Part shown: in pieces, positions 1-10,393 of the stretch
Numbering within the stretch: the first letter of the stretch is position 1
How the letters are laid out: each line of letters begins with the position of its first letter
NCBI RefSeq assembly: GCF_025766255.1
Contig: NW_026516689.1
Span: forward strand, 186,001 to 250,000
Reading direction: 5' to 3'
DNA from: Zychaea mexicana
Lineage: Eukaryota; Mucoromycota; Mucoromycetes; Mucorales; Lichtheimiaceae
DNA: 64,000 nt
Translations under genes and position numbers: made by a program
Notes under the pieces: generated by a model
Database searches by the model: none
The model's input: the letters and a program-made list of their open reading frames with translations, nothing else
What the model was told of the DNA's origin: nothing

Positions 1-573
1 TTTGTCGGATCAAGAACAGCAACAGCTAAGCGCCAGCGCTCAAGGAGCTTCTCATCCCACACTAGGAAGAGTTGAGCAATCCTCGACAGGCAGCAAGCGA
101 ACACATGAGGACAGTGACGATGAAGGGCAACCAGGACATAGCCGATCACCATCTCGCAGACGTACCCAACCTCCTGATACCGGCAAAATTGAAGGGTAAC
201 AATTAAATAATTCTATCGTCTCTATGATGATGAAGGATACGGCAATTTACATGACGTTTTATATAGACAATTGCCTACTCGTACGCCTCCTAATATCCTT
301 GCTCTTCTTAAAGCAAACTGTATCGCGCGCGAAAAGAACGATAGAAAATTGGCTTGTTTGCACAGACGCTTAGAATATCTAAAAACGCTCTATACTATGG
401 TCAAAGAAGTTGAAGAACAACAACAGCAGCGACAAGATGCTCTACCCATCCTAAGCTATCAAACCTTCCAAGAACGTTATGACCATGTTCGAGCAGAGTT
501 TCATGCAGGCTCTGCTGCTGAACGAGCATCGGAAAACCAAGGTTCGGGGGATAATCCATCACAACAGCAATAG
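1..573 (+). CDS. Unknown protein, 5'-truncated by window edge, two exons seen
   Basis: Two exons are visible, 1..195 and 267..573, joined by a 71-base intron (GTAACA...ATATAG); the joined phase is consistent (codon GG|A). The gene enters from the left edge, so its start is missing. The first part is hydrophilic and disordered (KRTHEDSDDEG, SRSPSRRR), with an SR/acidic look typical of nuclear proteins. The second part has a predicted helical stretch (about 60 residues from NILALLKANC) with Gln-rich coiled-coil character, then a Gly/Gln tail ending in QQQ and a TAG stop. I do not recognise a family. The intron call is good because the upstream frame stops right after the donor and the downstream frame opens right after the acceptor. 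A nuclear RNA- or chromatin-associated role would be a guess from composition only. Confidence 0.55.
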
Positions 574-890
574 CAGCAGCAGCAGCAACAATAATAAATT
601 CACATACATACACAGAGCTGTATTAGCATTAGTAAAGAATACCTAGCTGTAGTCTCTTTATCACACATTCTCCTACCATTTTTCTTTCCTCTATCCTTTC
701 TTTTAATAGTTCATTTTAACGACTTTGAGCTAAGGGTTTATTGATGGGTGTGGTTGACAATAAGTTTCATGCATAACCATGGCGAGAAAATAAGATACGA
801 TGATAAGGTATACAAAAAATAGGGAGAAGGCTGCGGCCACTTGTGCCTTTGTTTTACCAGCAAGTAAACTACATAAAACTTGACATATCA
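574..890. other. Intergenic, convergent 3' flanks
   Basis: Between two convergent genes. It holds a short CAG run just after the upstream stop and T-rich 3' UTR-like sequence. No ORF, RNA gene or repeat that I can support. Confidence 0.5.
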
Positions 891-1577
891 TTACAAAGTT
901 ATTGTACAACTGTCAGGATTAGAATTGAGCCACTGCTCGTACAAAGTTCTTGATAAAATATTATGATTGCCTGTAGTAAAGCGCTTATAATCTGCATGCG
1001 TGATTGTTTTTTGCACCTGATAGTCAGCAGGCCCTCGGCCATATCGTTCATTCATCAACATGTGTATATAGGCGTTTATAGCCGCCAGCTCTTCGACGCT
1101 GAGCGGTTCATGGTCAAGTCGAGCAACGAGCGCGGTACCCACACCGTCCTGGTATTGCATGGGCGCGAGTCCATTACTAGGTTGAGCGAGCAGAAACGTA
1201 ACGGGTTGGTTTTCATAAAGTGGACGTAAATCAGGTTTGCAAATGGCATATTGAAGTGGCGCTTCGAGGTAAACGATCAATGGAATGCCAATCTTTTTAG
1301 CAATGGGCGAAATGACGGTTCGGCCCGAAATGAACATGCTGTGTCGGGCATTGATGGTGACCGATTGAAAGAAATGGTCTAGGATATTAGAGGTGTCGGG
1401 TCGTTGAGAGACGCTGTATACGCGCACGCACTGGCAGGTTGCTTTTGAGCACGGTGCTTTGGGTGCCCTTTCGAGTGGAAAATAGTCTTCAGGGGGCCCT
1501 TGTCGAAAAGCACCTCCCGCTTGTTTTTGAACGTCGTCAAAAAGGTTTAACCATTTTGTATAGTCTAGAAGAGGCAT
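891..1577 (-). CDS. Conserved-looking hypothetical protein, 228 aa, single exon
   Basis: One uninterrupted 228-codon frame begins MPLLDYTKWLNLFDDVQ and ends DSCTITL. Amino-acid composition is that of a folded cytosolic protein: mixed hydrophobic/charged, with no signal peptide, no transmembrane segment and little low complexity, in contrast to its neighbours. A CSKATCQC cysteine cluster sits around residues 43-50. The central stretch with VTINARHSMFISGRTVISPIAKKIGIPLIVYLEAP reads like beta strands and helices of a globular domain. I do not recognise the family. No intron signals interrupt it. The length, folded composition and clean start make it a likely real gene; function unknown. Confidence 0.65.
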   Translation of the reverse strand: MPLLDYTKWLNLFDDVQKQAGGAFRQGPPEDYFPLERAPKAPCSKATCQCVRVYSVSQRPDTSNILDHFFQSVTINARHSMFISGRTVISPIAKKIGIPLIVYLEAPLQYAICKPDLRPLYENQPVTFLLAQPSNGLAPMQYQDGVGTALVARLDHEPLSVEELAAINAYIHMLMNERYGRGPADYQVQKTITHADYKRFTTGNHNILSRTLYEQWLNSNPDSCTITL

Positions 1578-1780
1578 GTTGTAGTGTGCGTGTGTATGGT
1601 ATGGTAAACGGGCAGCGACGCAAAAAGTAAAAAAGAGTGTTGAAACCCACTCTGTGCGATGATGAATGCTACTGCATAAGAAATTGTTGGCGAACTGGGG
1701 TTTTTTTATGTGTCACCATGTCACTTTAAACTTATACAGTTGAGGCAAGAAAGGGGATAGAGAGTGCGAAGGGAGATTAA

Positions 1781-2379
1781 CTAGCCCACTAGATCAGCAG
1801 AGCCGTCTTGTCGTTGTCGATACGGTGAGCCACTGTCCTTTTGCTTTTGCTGTCCGCGCTCTTTGATCCACCGATCCGATTTCTTCTGGGCTTTTGTAAG
1901 TGGTGTTGTATCCTTGTCTGACAGTTTTGGCAGGATGCTGTCATCTGCAAGCACTGGAAAACGAGCAATGTGTATGATGTCAGACCGCGAGAGATACAGC
2001 GTCATTATCATATGCCATTCCTCAACTTACACACTTCACACTGGTCCTTGGGGTTATCAGTCCACGATCTACGCAGCAGCAGGTTAAGCGAGTATTCGAG
2101 TACATAATTAGCACCACCAACAACAACAACAACAATGACCCTTTGTTTATCTCCATAATTACTCTGCTGCCCCAAATGAAGTAAAAATGCTATTTACGAG
2201 TTCTCAGGGTCGATCCGTTCGGTATGCACGTTAGGATAATCCAACTCGAGCTCGTCAAAGTTGTGCGCCGTTTCTGTTTCTCGCTGACGGTGATATTCTG
2301 CAGCAGCCCGATTGGCTTGCTCAGCCTGCCTCATTACTTGTTCATTTGATACATCAGGGTTGTAGGGTGTTTTGCGCAT
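1781..2379 (-). CDS. Hypothetical protein, 154 aa, three exons
   Basis: Model: exons 2198..2379, 2031..2140 and 1781..1953 on the minus strand, with introns GTAAAT...AAAG (57 bases) and GTAAGT...CCAG (77 bases). All junction phases agree. The product starts MRKTPYNPDVSNEQVMRQAE, has a Gln/Ala/Glu-rich helical N-terminus, a run of valines (coded by a GTT repeat), then a segment ending in a charged tail. The Val run followed by GGANYVLEYSLNLLL could be a hydrophobic core strand plus helix or a weak membrane segment. An AT-rich TATAAG lies upstream near 2540. I do not recognise a family. Alternative acceptors at the first intron would open another frame, so the middle exon is the least certain part. 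Confidence 0.5.
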
Positions 2380-2797
2380 CCTCCTCAAAAGCCCGCTTTG
2401 GTGAAAGAGAGAAGAAGATAAAAGAAAAGCGAAAAATGGATATTTCAAGTTTTTTAAATTTTTGCATTTTGAACAGGGGTGTTGTGTTAAAAAAAAGAAC
2501 AAGACCAAACTTTCGATATATAATGATATGGAGCCTTATAAAAAAAACCAGAATGAAAGAAACCAAAGAAGAACATACAGAGAGAAAACGAGAGTGTGAT
2601 AAGCAGCGCTAGAGAACAAGGGGATAGGTATACATAATTTACAGGTCTGTGGATAAATGAACTGTATGCGTAATGAATGAATGAGTGAGTAAAGAGGTTG
2701 CCACGGGCAAATGATGATAAAAGAAACAGCTTTCCGACCTGTTTCCTATGTTATTGTTATTGTTATTGTTATTGTTGTTGTTGTTGTTGTTGTTTAA
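2380..2797. other. Intergenic; promoter side of the 154-aa gene and 3' flank of the next
   Basis: AT-rich stretch with a GTT microsatellite (about 2754-2793, ttattg/ttg units) just past the stop codon of the next minus-strand gene. No coding sequence supported. Confidence 0.45.
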
Positions 2798-4495
2798 TTA
2801 AGCATAACTGCTCCAATCAATCGAAGGCTTGTCGCTCAATCCCAAGCAAAGCTCCATGTGAGTCGAAAGGGGTCGCTGGATGACGCTCCGAATAGCCTGA
2901 TCCAATGGGAAAAACGTTTCATTCTTTTCATCCGACACAACAATACGCTTACCAGCGGGTGGCGTTCCCGTCATGTCAATCTCCTTGAGCAGGTCACGGA
3001 ACGTAAATGTGTCAGTGATGGCCAGGTTGCGAAAGTAATACTTGCTTGGTGTGTCCATCGATTTGAGCGACACCGTCTCCAGTGATTTCAGCTGCTGTGG
3101 CAACGGTGGCGATCCACCGCTTCCGCCAGTGCTTGTAGAGTTAGCACTGGTTGCTACCTGCAATGGTGGTGTCGATGACGACGGTTGTCTTGGAGGAGGA
3201 GGAGGTGGTTGTGTTGCTGTTGCTGCTGCTGCTGCTGCTGCTGCAGGATAGGCGGACGTGGTCGGGTATGGGCCAGACAGATGCAGATGGTTCTGAAACG
3301 ACGACGATAATGCCGACAGCGAAGACGCGCGTGAGTGGAGCGGAGGCAACGAGAAGCTGCTCTCTGCAGGATCATGGCCGCGGGGCGACAAAGCCGTGCC
3401 CGACGACGAGGATGACGATGACGACGGATGATGCGACAACAGCGGGGCCATGCCTGTGGCGTAAAGCGGCGTCGACGCGCTTGAATGGGGTTTCTCCGAT
3501 GGCGACGATGGATGCTGCTGCTGCTGCTGCTTGGATATGCGTTTCCTTTTGAGCGACGACGACGGCTGCATCATGCTGAAATCAGGCGGCGTGGAGGACC
3601 TATATTGATGATGATGGTGGTGATGATGGTGATGAGGGTGATGATACTGCATCTCACGGACCTTGGCAGCGATACCACCGCCTTCCAGCAAAGGTGGCGG
3701 CGGGCCGTAGTGGTGGTTAGGATGGGGATGCAACGGATAGGAATCGCGATCCATCACCATGTCGATCCCGTTGGAATCGGCGGGCGAGGGCGGGGCTTGA
3801 TTCCTGCCTCGTTCGTGTCGCTTTTTGGCGCGGTAGAGCGTACTGCTGTGTGCCTTGCAGAGTGACACCTCGGACAGATCGCGCAGGCCGACGACGGTAC
3901 CAGACTCGTCTTTGTAAATCGCGTGGGCGTGTTCCGAGAGCCAGTTCATCGAGAATTCGTAGTCTTCCTTGTCTTGCGGATGCAGCTTCTTGGCCCTTGA
4001 ATCGAGACTGCCCTCCGGTAGGTTCTTGCCCCGTCGTGGTTGGACTTCCTCACATATACAGTTTGTGCCGTACAGCTTTATGAAATGTCAGCCTATCATG
4101 CTGCACTCCTGCACTCGCTTACCCTAGAGCACGTGAAGCACACACCGCACACAATACAAGCGTTCTATTTTATTATCATGGCGTCACAGATAGGCAAGTT
4201 AGTCACTTTTGCGCTGGTGATGAGTGAGATGGCGTGTCATTCCCCTGTGTTCTTCTCTAAAGGTTACCTTGCGAATCGGAAGGTAACGACGAGCCGCCAT
4301 GGGAGGACCATCTGCTTCCGAAGATCGTGTTGCTTGGTATGGTGGCGGCTGTGACAGTGTGATGCGTTGATTCGGTTGCGGCGACGACGACGCTGACGAC
4401 GACGACGATGGCGGCGGCGGCTGTGGCTGCGGGTGGTGGTGGGTCGGTTGGTCTGCTATCACCTGGGCGAACTGAAACAAGCTATTCTCTGACAT
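2798..4495 (-). CDS. Large low-complexity protein with six-cysteine cluster; possible novel regulator
   Basis: Exons 4268..4495, 4123..4164 and 2798..4075 on the minus strand; introns GTAACC...ATAG and GTAAGC...AAAG are in phase 0. The product is about 515 aa. The start used is MSENSLFQFAQ; an alternative adds an upstream exon 4774..4836 (start at 4836) spliced to 4486, also in phase. The 42-base middle exon codes 14 residues with C-x2-C-x2-C-x2-C, continued in the next exon by C-x-C, so six closely spaced cysteines form a likely zinc-binding knuckle. A conserved-looking region follows (LHPQDKEDYEFSMNWLSEHA), then about 220 residues of His/Pro/Ser/Gln/Ala repeats, and a compact C-terminal domain of roughly 95 residues with LLKEIDMTGTPPAGKRIVVS and a short acidic end. 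This two-ended architecture is like transcription or signalling regulators. I do not recognise either domain. Confidence 0.6.
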
Positions 4496-4836
4496 GAAGA
4501 AAGAAAAAGAAAAACGCAAGAAAACACAAAGATAAGATATAGCCACGAAGAATCCGAAATAAGAAAGCTGCTTTGAGCAAAAAGAGAGAAAGAGAGGAAG
4601 AAAGGGTGCGTATACGAAAGAAAGCGTAAAAAAGCGAGAATAGGTTGTTGAGTGAAAGAGAAAAGAGGAAAAGAAACAACGCCCCTTCTAGGTTGAATAT
4701 ATTCTAAAATAAAATCCAGGGGGCGGGGGGGGGGTGTGGGGCCCAAAATATAGAAGGCGGGGGCCAAGATTACCTGTTGTTGATGGTACGGTGGATGCTG
4801 TTTGTTTCCTAGAACGACCCGATGTTTACTCGACAT

Positions 4837-5353
4837 GCTTCTTGTTTTTGCGCGCGATGATCCGTTGTATTACTGTGCTTGCTCTATGCTGCATACATAG
4901 TGCGTACAAGTGCCGCTTTCCCTATTTCCCCCCCGCCCGCCTTTGCCATCACGTTTCACTTTTGCACTTGACGTATTATCAGATTAACTCAGCAGTAACA
5001 ACAACAACAACAACAACAACAACAACCCCCTCTGTTTGTTATTGCCAACACATGCGTGAGAACTTGTTTACGCTCTCGACCCTCATTCCAGTGAGTGTCC
5101 TTTACACCCAAAGCAGGCTGCTGCTGGTCTTGAGAAAGCTGGTAGATTCACTCTATGCGTCAGCATGCACGCCTTACGGTTACACATTTCTTCTCGTTCT
5201 CAGTAGACGAAGAAAACTTTATTCGTCCTTTGCGCACGAACACATCGCACATATGCACGCAGCATTCTTTGTTAGTTGAACTGTAAAAGTAATATTTACT
5301 TGATGATAGCATATACGTACGTATGATCCAGCTACTTTTCATTGTTCTTTCTT
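4837..5353. other. Intergenic with AAC microsatellite
   Basis: Upstream of the cysteine-cluster gene. Contains a pure AAC/ACA run at about 4997-5026. The plus-strand frame across it looks like noise (Tyr/Leu/Ser/Thr-rich, crosses the repeat). No gene supported. Confidence 0.45.
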
Positions 5354-6503
5354 CTATGTTTCCTTTGAATCAACAGCCCAGCCCAAGTGAGCAATCGCCA
5401 CCGTGTCCAGCATGCGATCCTTGATGACAACTTCGGTCACGATATCTTGTCGTCCAGCAGTAAATGGCGGCGGTGTAAAGTCGGAGGACGCCGTCAGCAG
5501 CCCACGCGCCTTTTTCTTGTACTACATCATTTTTGCCCCGCTTCATGTTTTAGAACAGTAACATAATGCTATGCGTGGCAATCACGCATCCAAGTGACAT
5601 GTTTACTACATTACCTCCATTTTAAGTGATACTAGAATGGCTCGATCCTTTTGTCCGATCGTGCTCATCAACGCAAGTCCACCAATTGTCTCCGCAAACG
5701 TAGCCATGGCTGTTGCATGAATGCTATACATCATCATCATCATCATCATCATCACCCCCGCCCAAAGACGATCAGTATAATATCCATCATGTGGCTTTAA
5801 CCCGGTAAAGCCCCATCAGCAAATAGCTTTGCATTCCAATCTATCCTTGCCCAACAATTGCACATCTTTGCTCCTGCACACCAACACACTACCTTCTGAA
5901 GGGATTACGGCTGCGCTTTTGATCCTGTGATTACCAAAGTTTATTACTACCCATATTATTTTTTTCATATGCATCTTTACAAGACTTACACGCATAAATC
6001 CTGTGCAGAATCCCTTGGAGAACGTAGCTACACGTAAATCTGCATGTATAGATAGATTGATAGATGATACACATGTTAACTACCCACCTCATAGCCTCTC
6101 TCTCTCCCCCCCTTGAATCATACAGGGGTAGCATATCACACACACACATAGTCACAACAAGATGTCCCCTGCTTAAATATCATTTACCAATCGATTGTGC
6201 ATATGGATCGGCGTTTGCAAGCAACTGAGCAAAGATCCAGGGACGAAAGAGCTTAACAATAGGCTTATTAAGTCTTTCCCAAATGACCAAAGGCTGTCGT
6301 GCATTCCGTAAAGTAAACAGCAGATAGATGACCGTCAACAGTGTCGCCAAGATCACTCCCACAATGAACCGAGTAAAGATGGTCCATTCCAGGGCCAGTG
6401 CTACGCGCACCAAACGCGCTGTTGCTTCCATATGCTCGTATGCTGCTGCCGCCAACGGCGACAGAGAGGTATACTCAGGTGCTGGTGCTGATTCAACTGC
6501 CAT
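5354..6503 (-). CDS. HotDog-fold DUF4442 protein with N-terminal membrane segment, 224 aa
   Basis: Five exons: 6188..6503, 5990..6039, 5893..5924, 5615..5723 and 5354..5521; all phases agree and the sum is 675 bases. An N-terminal transmembrane segment lies around residues 44-64 (FIVGVILATLLTVIYLLFTL). The rest follows the DUF4442/acyl-CoA-thioesterase-like HotDog pattern: FAQLLANADPYAQSID, RNPFRSIHATAMATFAET, then LVSLKMEYKKKARG and a terminal strand region with VTEVVIKDRMLDTVAIA. The His in RSIHA and the Glu in FAET lie where thioesterases of this superfamily carry catalytic or structural residues. Known of the family: HotDog proteins act on acyl thioesters or are inactive homologues; DUF4442 has no proven substrate. 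The membrane anchor suggests mitochondrial or ER membrane location (inference). Two exons of 32 and 50 bases would be missed by most simple predictors. Confidence 0.82.
5724..5755. repeat. CAT microsatellite at a splice acceptor
   Basis: Plus strand CAT x8 (about 5730-5754). On the minus, coding strand it reads (ATG)8 followed by TATAG, i.e. the last 30 bases of the intron in the DUF4442 gene, directly upstream of the acceptor at 5724. It replaces the usual pyrimidine-rich tract. Confidence 0.75.
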
Positions 6504-6725
6504 TTATATATATGTGTGTGTATATATAGTGGACAAGAAGAGAGATTACGGGTAATTGGAGGGGAATAAAGAAATGAAAAAGGAATGGAAAGAAGTTTTT
6601 TTTTATCTCGTTGTGTGTGTATTATCAACTCCAGCCAACAATAGAAAATACCTCGAGCCCTCGTTCTCATATGTTTTTATTCTTACAAAACTTCAAACAC
6701 ACTTTAAATCGGCTGAGTTTCAAAA

Positions 6726-8509
6726 CTACACCTGTTTTCTATAGCTACGCACCACGCTAAAGAAGTAGGGTCGCATGAGTTTCAAATCATACGTTGTTCC
6801 ATCCTCTCGACCATCCTTCTTGCTCGTGTACGATAACCATCCCAGCTTGTTGTGTCGGCCACGGCTCGTGCCTTTAATGTAGAGCATCATTTGGAACCGG
6901 TCTCTAGGTCGTGTTTTGTCGCGCATGTCTACGGCCACTTGACCACTGTCGTCATCAAGACAGAACCTGCCATGAAAGACTTGACGGCGCGCAAATTCCG
7001 GAGTAAGCAGCCGAATCACGTCAGCTGGCTCATCTGTTGAAAGATACTTGACGATACTACCGTCTGGGAAGAACCGTAGATATCGATAATACGTAACTAA
7101 ATGCACTGGCTGCGTCCATGCTGATTCTGACGTGCCCGGTCTTTAGCATTATAAACAACAACAACAACAACCATCAGTATAGCACCCTCTTTCAAAAGTA
7201 CGAGTTTATGTGTACTCTATCTACCTGATGTATTGGCAGACGGAAATGTAAACACCATCATAGCGCAGACGCGGCCGCTCAATGAACATTTTAAGCCAGT
7301 AGCCATCGTAGAGGGTATTGACGAATTCGGCCTGGTAATAACGCGACTGGACAAGTGTCATCCCTGGCGCACGGAACATGTGCTCGCATGCATGACGCCA
7401 CAGACTCGCAGAGCGCGTCGCCAAAAAGAACCGCTTGCAAACCAGTGCAAAAGTCGGCATCGTAGCTATGGAATAAAGGACCAAGTGGCCAAGCACATGT
7501 ACAAGCATTTCATCTATGTGAATGCCAAAAACAAACCGAGTTCAGTCGTGGTCACAGCACTAAACATATATCTTTGCAAGTAAAACAAAGAAACACTTAC
7601 CGGGAAGTTTAGCAATAGCCACAGGCTTGTAATCAACAATAGGTATATACGCGAGATCTTGTTGACTGAATTCTCGGATAAGTGCATTTAATGGGTCAAT
7701 CACAATACTTGTACTACTACTGCTGGTGCCTGGCCCTCCTTGTTCTTTTGACAGTACTGATTCTCTTGTCAAAGTTGTTGACAGTGGGTACTCGTGATGC
7801 GGGTAGCCGAGCAAAGTGCGAATATCACTGCCGTCAGCTGTTGCGGCAGCAACTAATGGGTCACATTGACGGTAAAGGTACTGTTGCTGTTGTTGTTGTT
7901 GTTGTTGAAGATGGTGATGGGGGGTCGCTCCTCCTGCTACTGTTGCTGCGCGAGTTACAGACTCGGCAACAAAAGGTGATAGCGAAGATAAAGATGTTGA
8001 TAGCATCTCGAGCTTCCTGTACGCTCTGTCAACGTCCGGGTCTAATTTGAATGCTCGCCGGTAATGCAGTAGTGCTGGGAAAAAAATCATCAGGATCTCC
8101 TTCTTTTTCCTTCGTGGGAAAGCAAACCACACACACACACACACACACTACTAATTTAGTATTGTTATTAACCTTGGCCTAACTGTCCCTTGCGTTCCAT
8201 ATCCATGGCCATGCGATACATGTCAATAGCTAGCGATGGACTTGCCGCCCCTTGCTCCACTGCTGCTTCAGTGTCAGGACCACGATGATCATCATCGTTA
8301 CTGTTAGTACAGCTGTGGTCAACAGCAACAACAATAGAGGACTCTTCCTCGAGCTCTTTTGCTCCTGTTGTCGTTGGCTTGAGCGGCGGAGACGAAGGCG
8401 GTGTCGCAAACGGCGAGTCAGCAGGAAGGGGCACGGACTTTTTTGCGCGTTGGACGACTTCTTGCTTCCATTGGTTTCGGAATTCATCCAGGTCAGTAGA
8501 AGAGGTCAT
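6726..8509 (-). CDS. F-box protein of the FBXO9/Hrt3/Pof7 family, 504 aa
   Basis: Four exons: 8173..8509, 7601..8074, 7225..7513 and 6726..7140 (1,515 bases, phases consistent). N-terminal region with Pro/Glu-rich linker, then a TPR-like helix pair (SPSLAIDMYRMAMDMERKGQ, ALLHYRRAFKLDPDVDRAYR) split across exons 1-2. The F-box lies about residues 255-315 (LPDEMLVHVLGHLVLYSIAT, then FALVCKRFF). The C-terminal domain carries the family signature RYDGVYISVCQYIR then VHLVTYYRYLRFFPDG. Known of the family: substrate receptor of an SCF (Skp1-Cullin-F-box) ubiquitin ligase; the human member takes part in turnover of Tel2/Tti1 and the yeast member is Hrt3. The TPR-like region may bind substrate. A poly-Gln and His tract (about 7895-7915) interrupts the linker. 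Order TPR-like, F-box, C-terminal beta domain matches the family. Confidence 0.9.
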
Positions 8510-9567
8510 TCTTTTCTAGTATTTGTTGTAAGATCGAGGGAAAATGAAAACAGGGGAAGGGAAAAAAAACAAAGAAAGAAAGAAAGAGAGAGAAAAGAGA
8601 AACTTGTTCACGGGGAAAACAGAAAGCACTGCGGCAAGTTCTCTGTTGAAGAGAACGTGTGAGTAATAATAAAGCGAATGATGATTGAATGGGCCACGTC
8701 TGATGGTCCACTATGCGTTGTGTGAGAGTGTGTGTGATGTGGTGTGGTGTGTACATGTTATGTGAGGGTGTATACGACGTACTGCGGTTGTAAAGAGAAA
8801 TGTCGCCTGACCTTCTTGTTTGACACTCCCACCCGCATCAATTGAAACAGTTGTAATTTCTAGCTGTACGCGTGTGTTTATAAGTGGATGGTCGCGCGGG
8901 CGGGCTGGTTCCCGCAACAACAGCAACAGAAGTATAGTTTAACGTAGTATGCTTGATTACAGCATGTTTGTTAACCGCACGTACCCTCATTCACCCCACA
9001 CATACACACTCATACTTTGTGCTATTTAAGCTGTTCTATCATGCGTACATCAGCAGCAGCAGCAGCAGCAGCAGCAACATTGACTGATGTACATTGCTGC
9101 CTTATTTTATCAATGGTAATGATGGATGATAGACGGTTGACAGTATCATTGATTAGTTATCATACGCACAAACAAGCAATAAGTTCTGTGTGCGGTGGTG
9201 GTGGGATGGTGTCTGCATTAATGCACCTTCCCTGGTGTTACCTTGAACGGGAACCTTGTGGGACACCCTCTTGCCCATTTTTGGTGCCTTACTTTAAGAA
9301 CATGGTGTCGGTTGTTACCACATGCTAACATCTATGTGTTGCTCCAAGTAGTCCAAACAGGAAGCTCGTGTCCCAAACCCTTCCCTTTCCCCGTTCTCTT
9401 TAAAGTAGATTTGCAGAGACCTGTGGGAATGAAAGAAGAAGAGAGTTTTCTGTTTGGACAAATGCTGCGCCCTTGTTGTTGCTTTGTTGTGGCTAGTGAA
9501 CAAATCACGTTTCTTTGTTTTTTTTTTGCAGCGTGAAATTTAAGTCTTGCTTTCTACACTTGGTGCA
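8510..9567. other. Divergent intergenic region with CAG repeat and a 5' UTR-intron acceptor
   Basis: Lies between two divergently transcribed genes, so it should hold both promoters. A pure CAG run is at about 9051-9075. A strong pyrimidine-rich acceptor, a long T run then GCAG, ends at 9531, 36 bases before the ATG of the kinase-like gene; this suggests a 5' UTR intron. No other ORF is convincing. Confidence 0.5.
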
Positions 9568-10250
9568 ATGAATAACCGCGTTTTGATACTGGTCGGTTTA
9601 CCGGGATCTGGCAAAAGTACCTTTTCAAACAAACTCGTACAGCTCAAGCCGGTAACTTCAAACTTAAAGCAGCAGCATATACAACCAAATACTGACATAA
9701 AAAAATAACATAATTTCGTTGACAGGAATGGCGACGAGTGAACCAAGATGATTTACGTTCACGTAAAAACTGTGAAATCCATTGCCGAAAATTTTTACGT
9801 CAAGAGTATAATGTAGTGATTGATCGATGTAATTTTGACGAACAACAGCGCGCTACTTGGATCCGCATTGCTCGTGAATTCCAGGTCCCTGTGGATTGCA
9901 TCGTGCTCACTGCCAATAAAGAGGTAAGTGCCGCAGTTACTACTTTTTTTTTGCTACTGCGAAACATGTCGTGAGTCACGGATACTAAGTCGTTAATGGT
10001 GCTGGTGATGATTGAGGAATGTGGTAACCGCATTATGAACAGAGAGGATCATCCAACAGGCGTTACTGGATACGAAGGTGTACAAATCCTATCTCGCTTT
10101 GTAAAGAACTACCATCCACCTGAAAATCCAGCAGCAGAAGGTATTGATAAGGTGCTTTATCTCGACCCAAGTCTTGATCCCGAATGTACTTTACAACGTA
10201 TAAACCATGTCCTTGATGCACTAGAGCGAACCCCATCCATGCGTGTGTAA
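9568..10250 (+). CDS. P-loop kinase-like ATPase (AAA_33 type), 171 aa
   Basis: Exons 9568..9651, 9726..9923 and 10017..10250. Walker A is GLPGSGKST at residues 10-18. EWRRVNQDDLRSRKNCE follows, then YNVVIDRCNFDEQQRATWI, the Walker B-like strand with the DRxNFD signature seen in polynucleotide kinase-like proteins and the fungal aprataxin-associated AAA_33 kinases. The C-terminal lid is CGNRIMNREDHPTGV. Family knowledge: these enzymes phosphorylate polynucleotides or small substrates and are often linked to DNA end processing; the substrate here is unknown. No HIT (aprataxin) domain is fused to it. The third acceptor (ATTGAG|GAA) is the least typical junction but keeps the expected CxxR...NRxxHPTG motif. 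Transcribed convergently with the GID8 gene, whose stop is only 143 bases away. Confidence 0.82.
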
Positions 10251-10393
10251 TAGCCTTCCTTGTGTACAATGTTGTTTCATCCACCTACACTATTCTTCTT
10301 CAATCATACAATATCACCCCATTACACATATACACTCTTGAGAAAATGAATCTAAAAGTCTGAAATAAGATTATCGAATCAAATTGTTGTTAT

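Noticed and set aside
3151..3865. Plus-strand frames of 70-130 codons opposite the 2.8-4.5 kb gene
   Set aside because: They are antisense shadows of His/Gln/Ser trinucleotide runs (poly-Leu, Val, Met) with no folded composition.
5615..5760. A coding run of eight methionines in the DUF4442 protein
   Set aside because: The (ATG)8 repeat reads as an open frame into the exon, but the upstream exon ending RNPFR with a GTAGTG donor fits the family only if the repeat is intronic.
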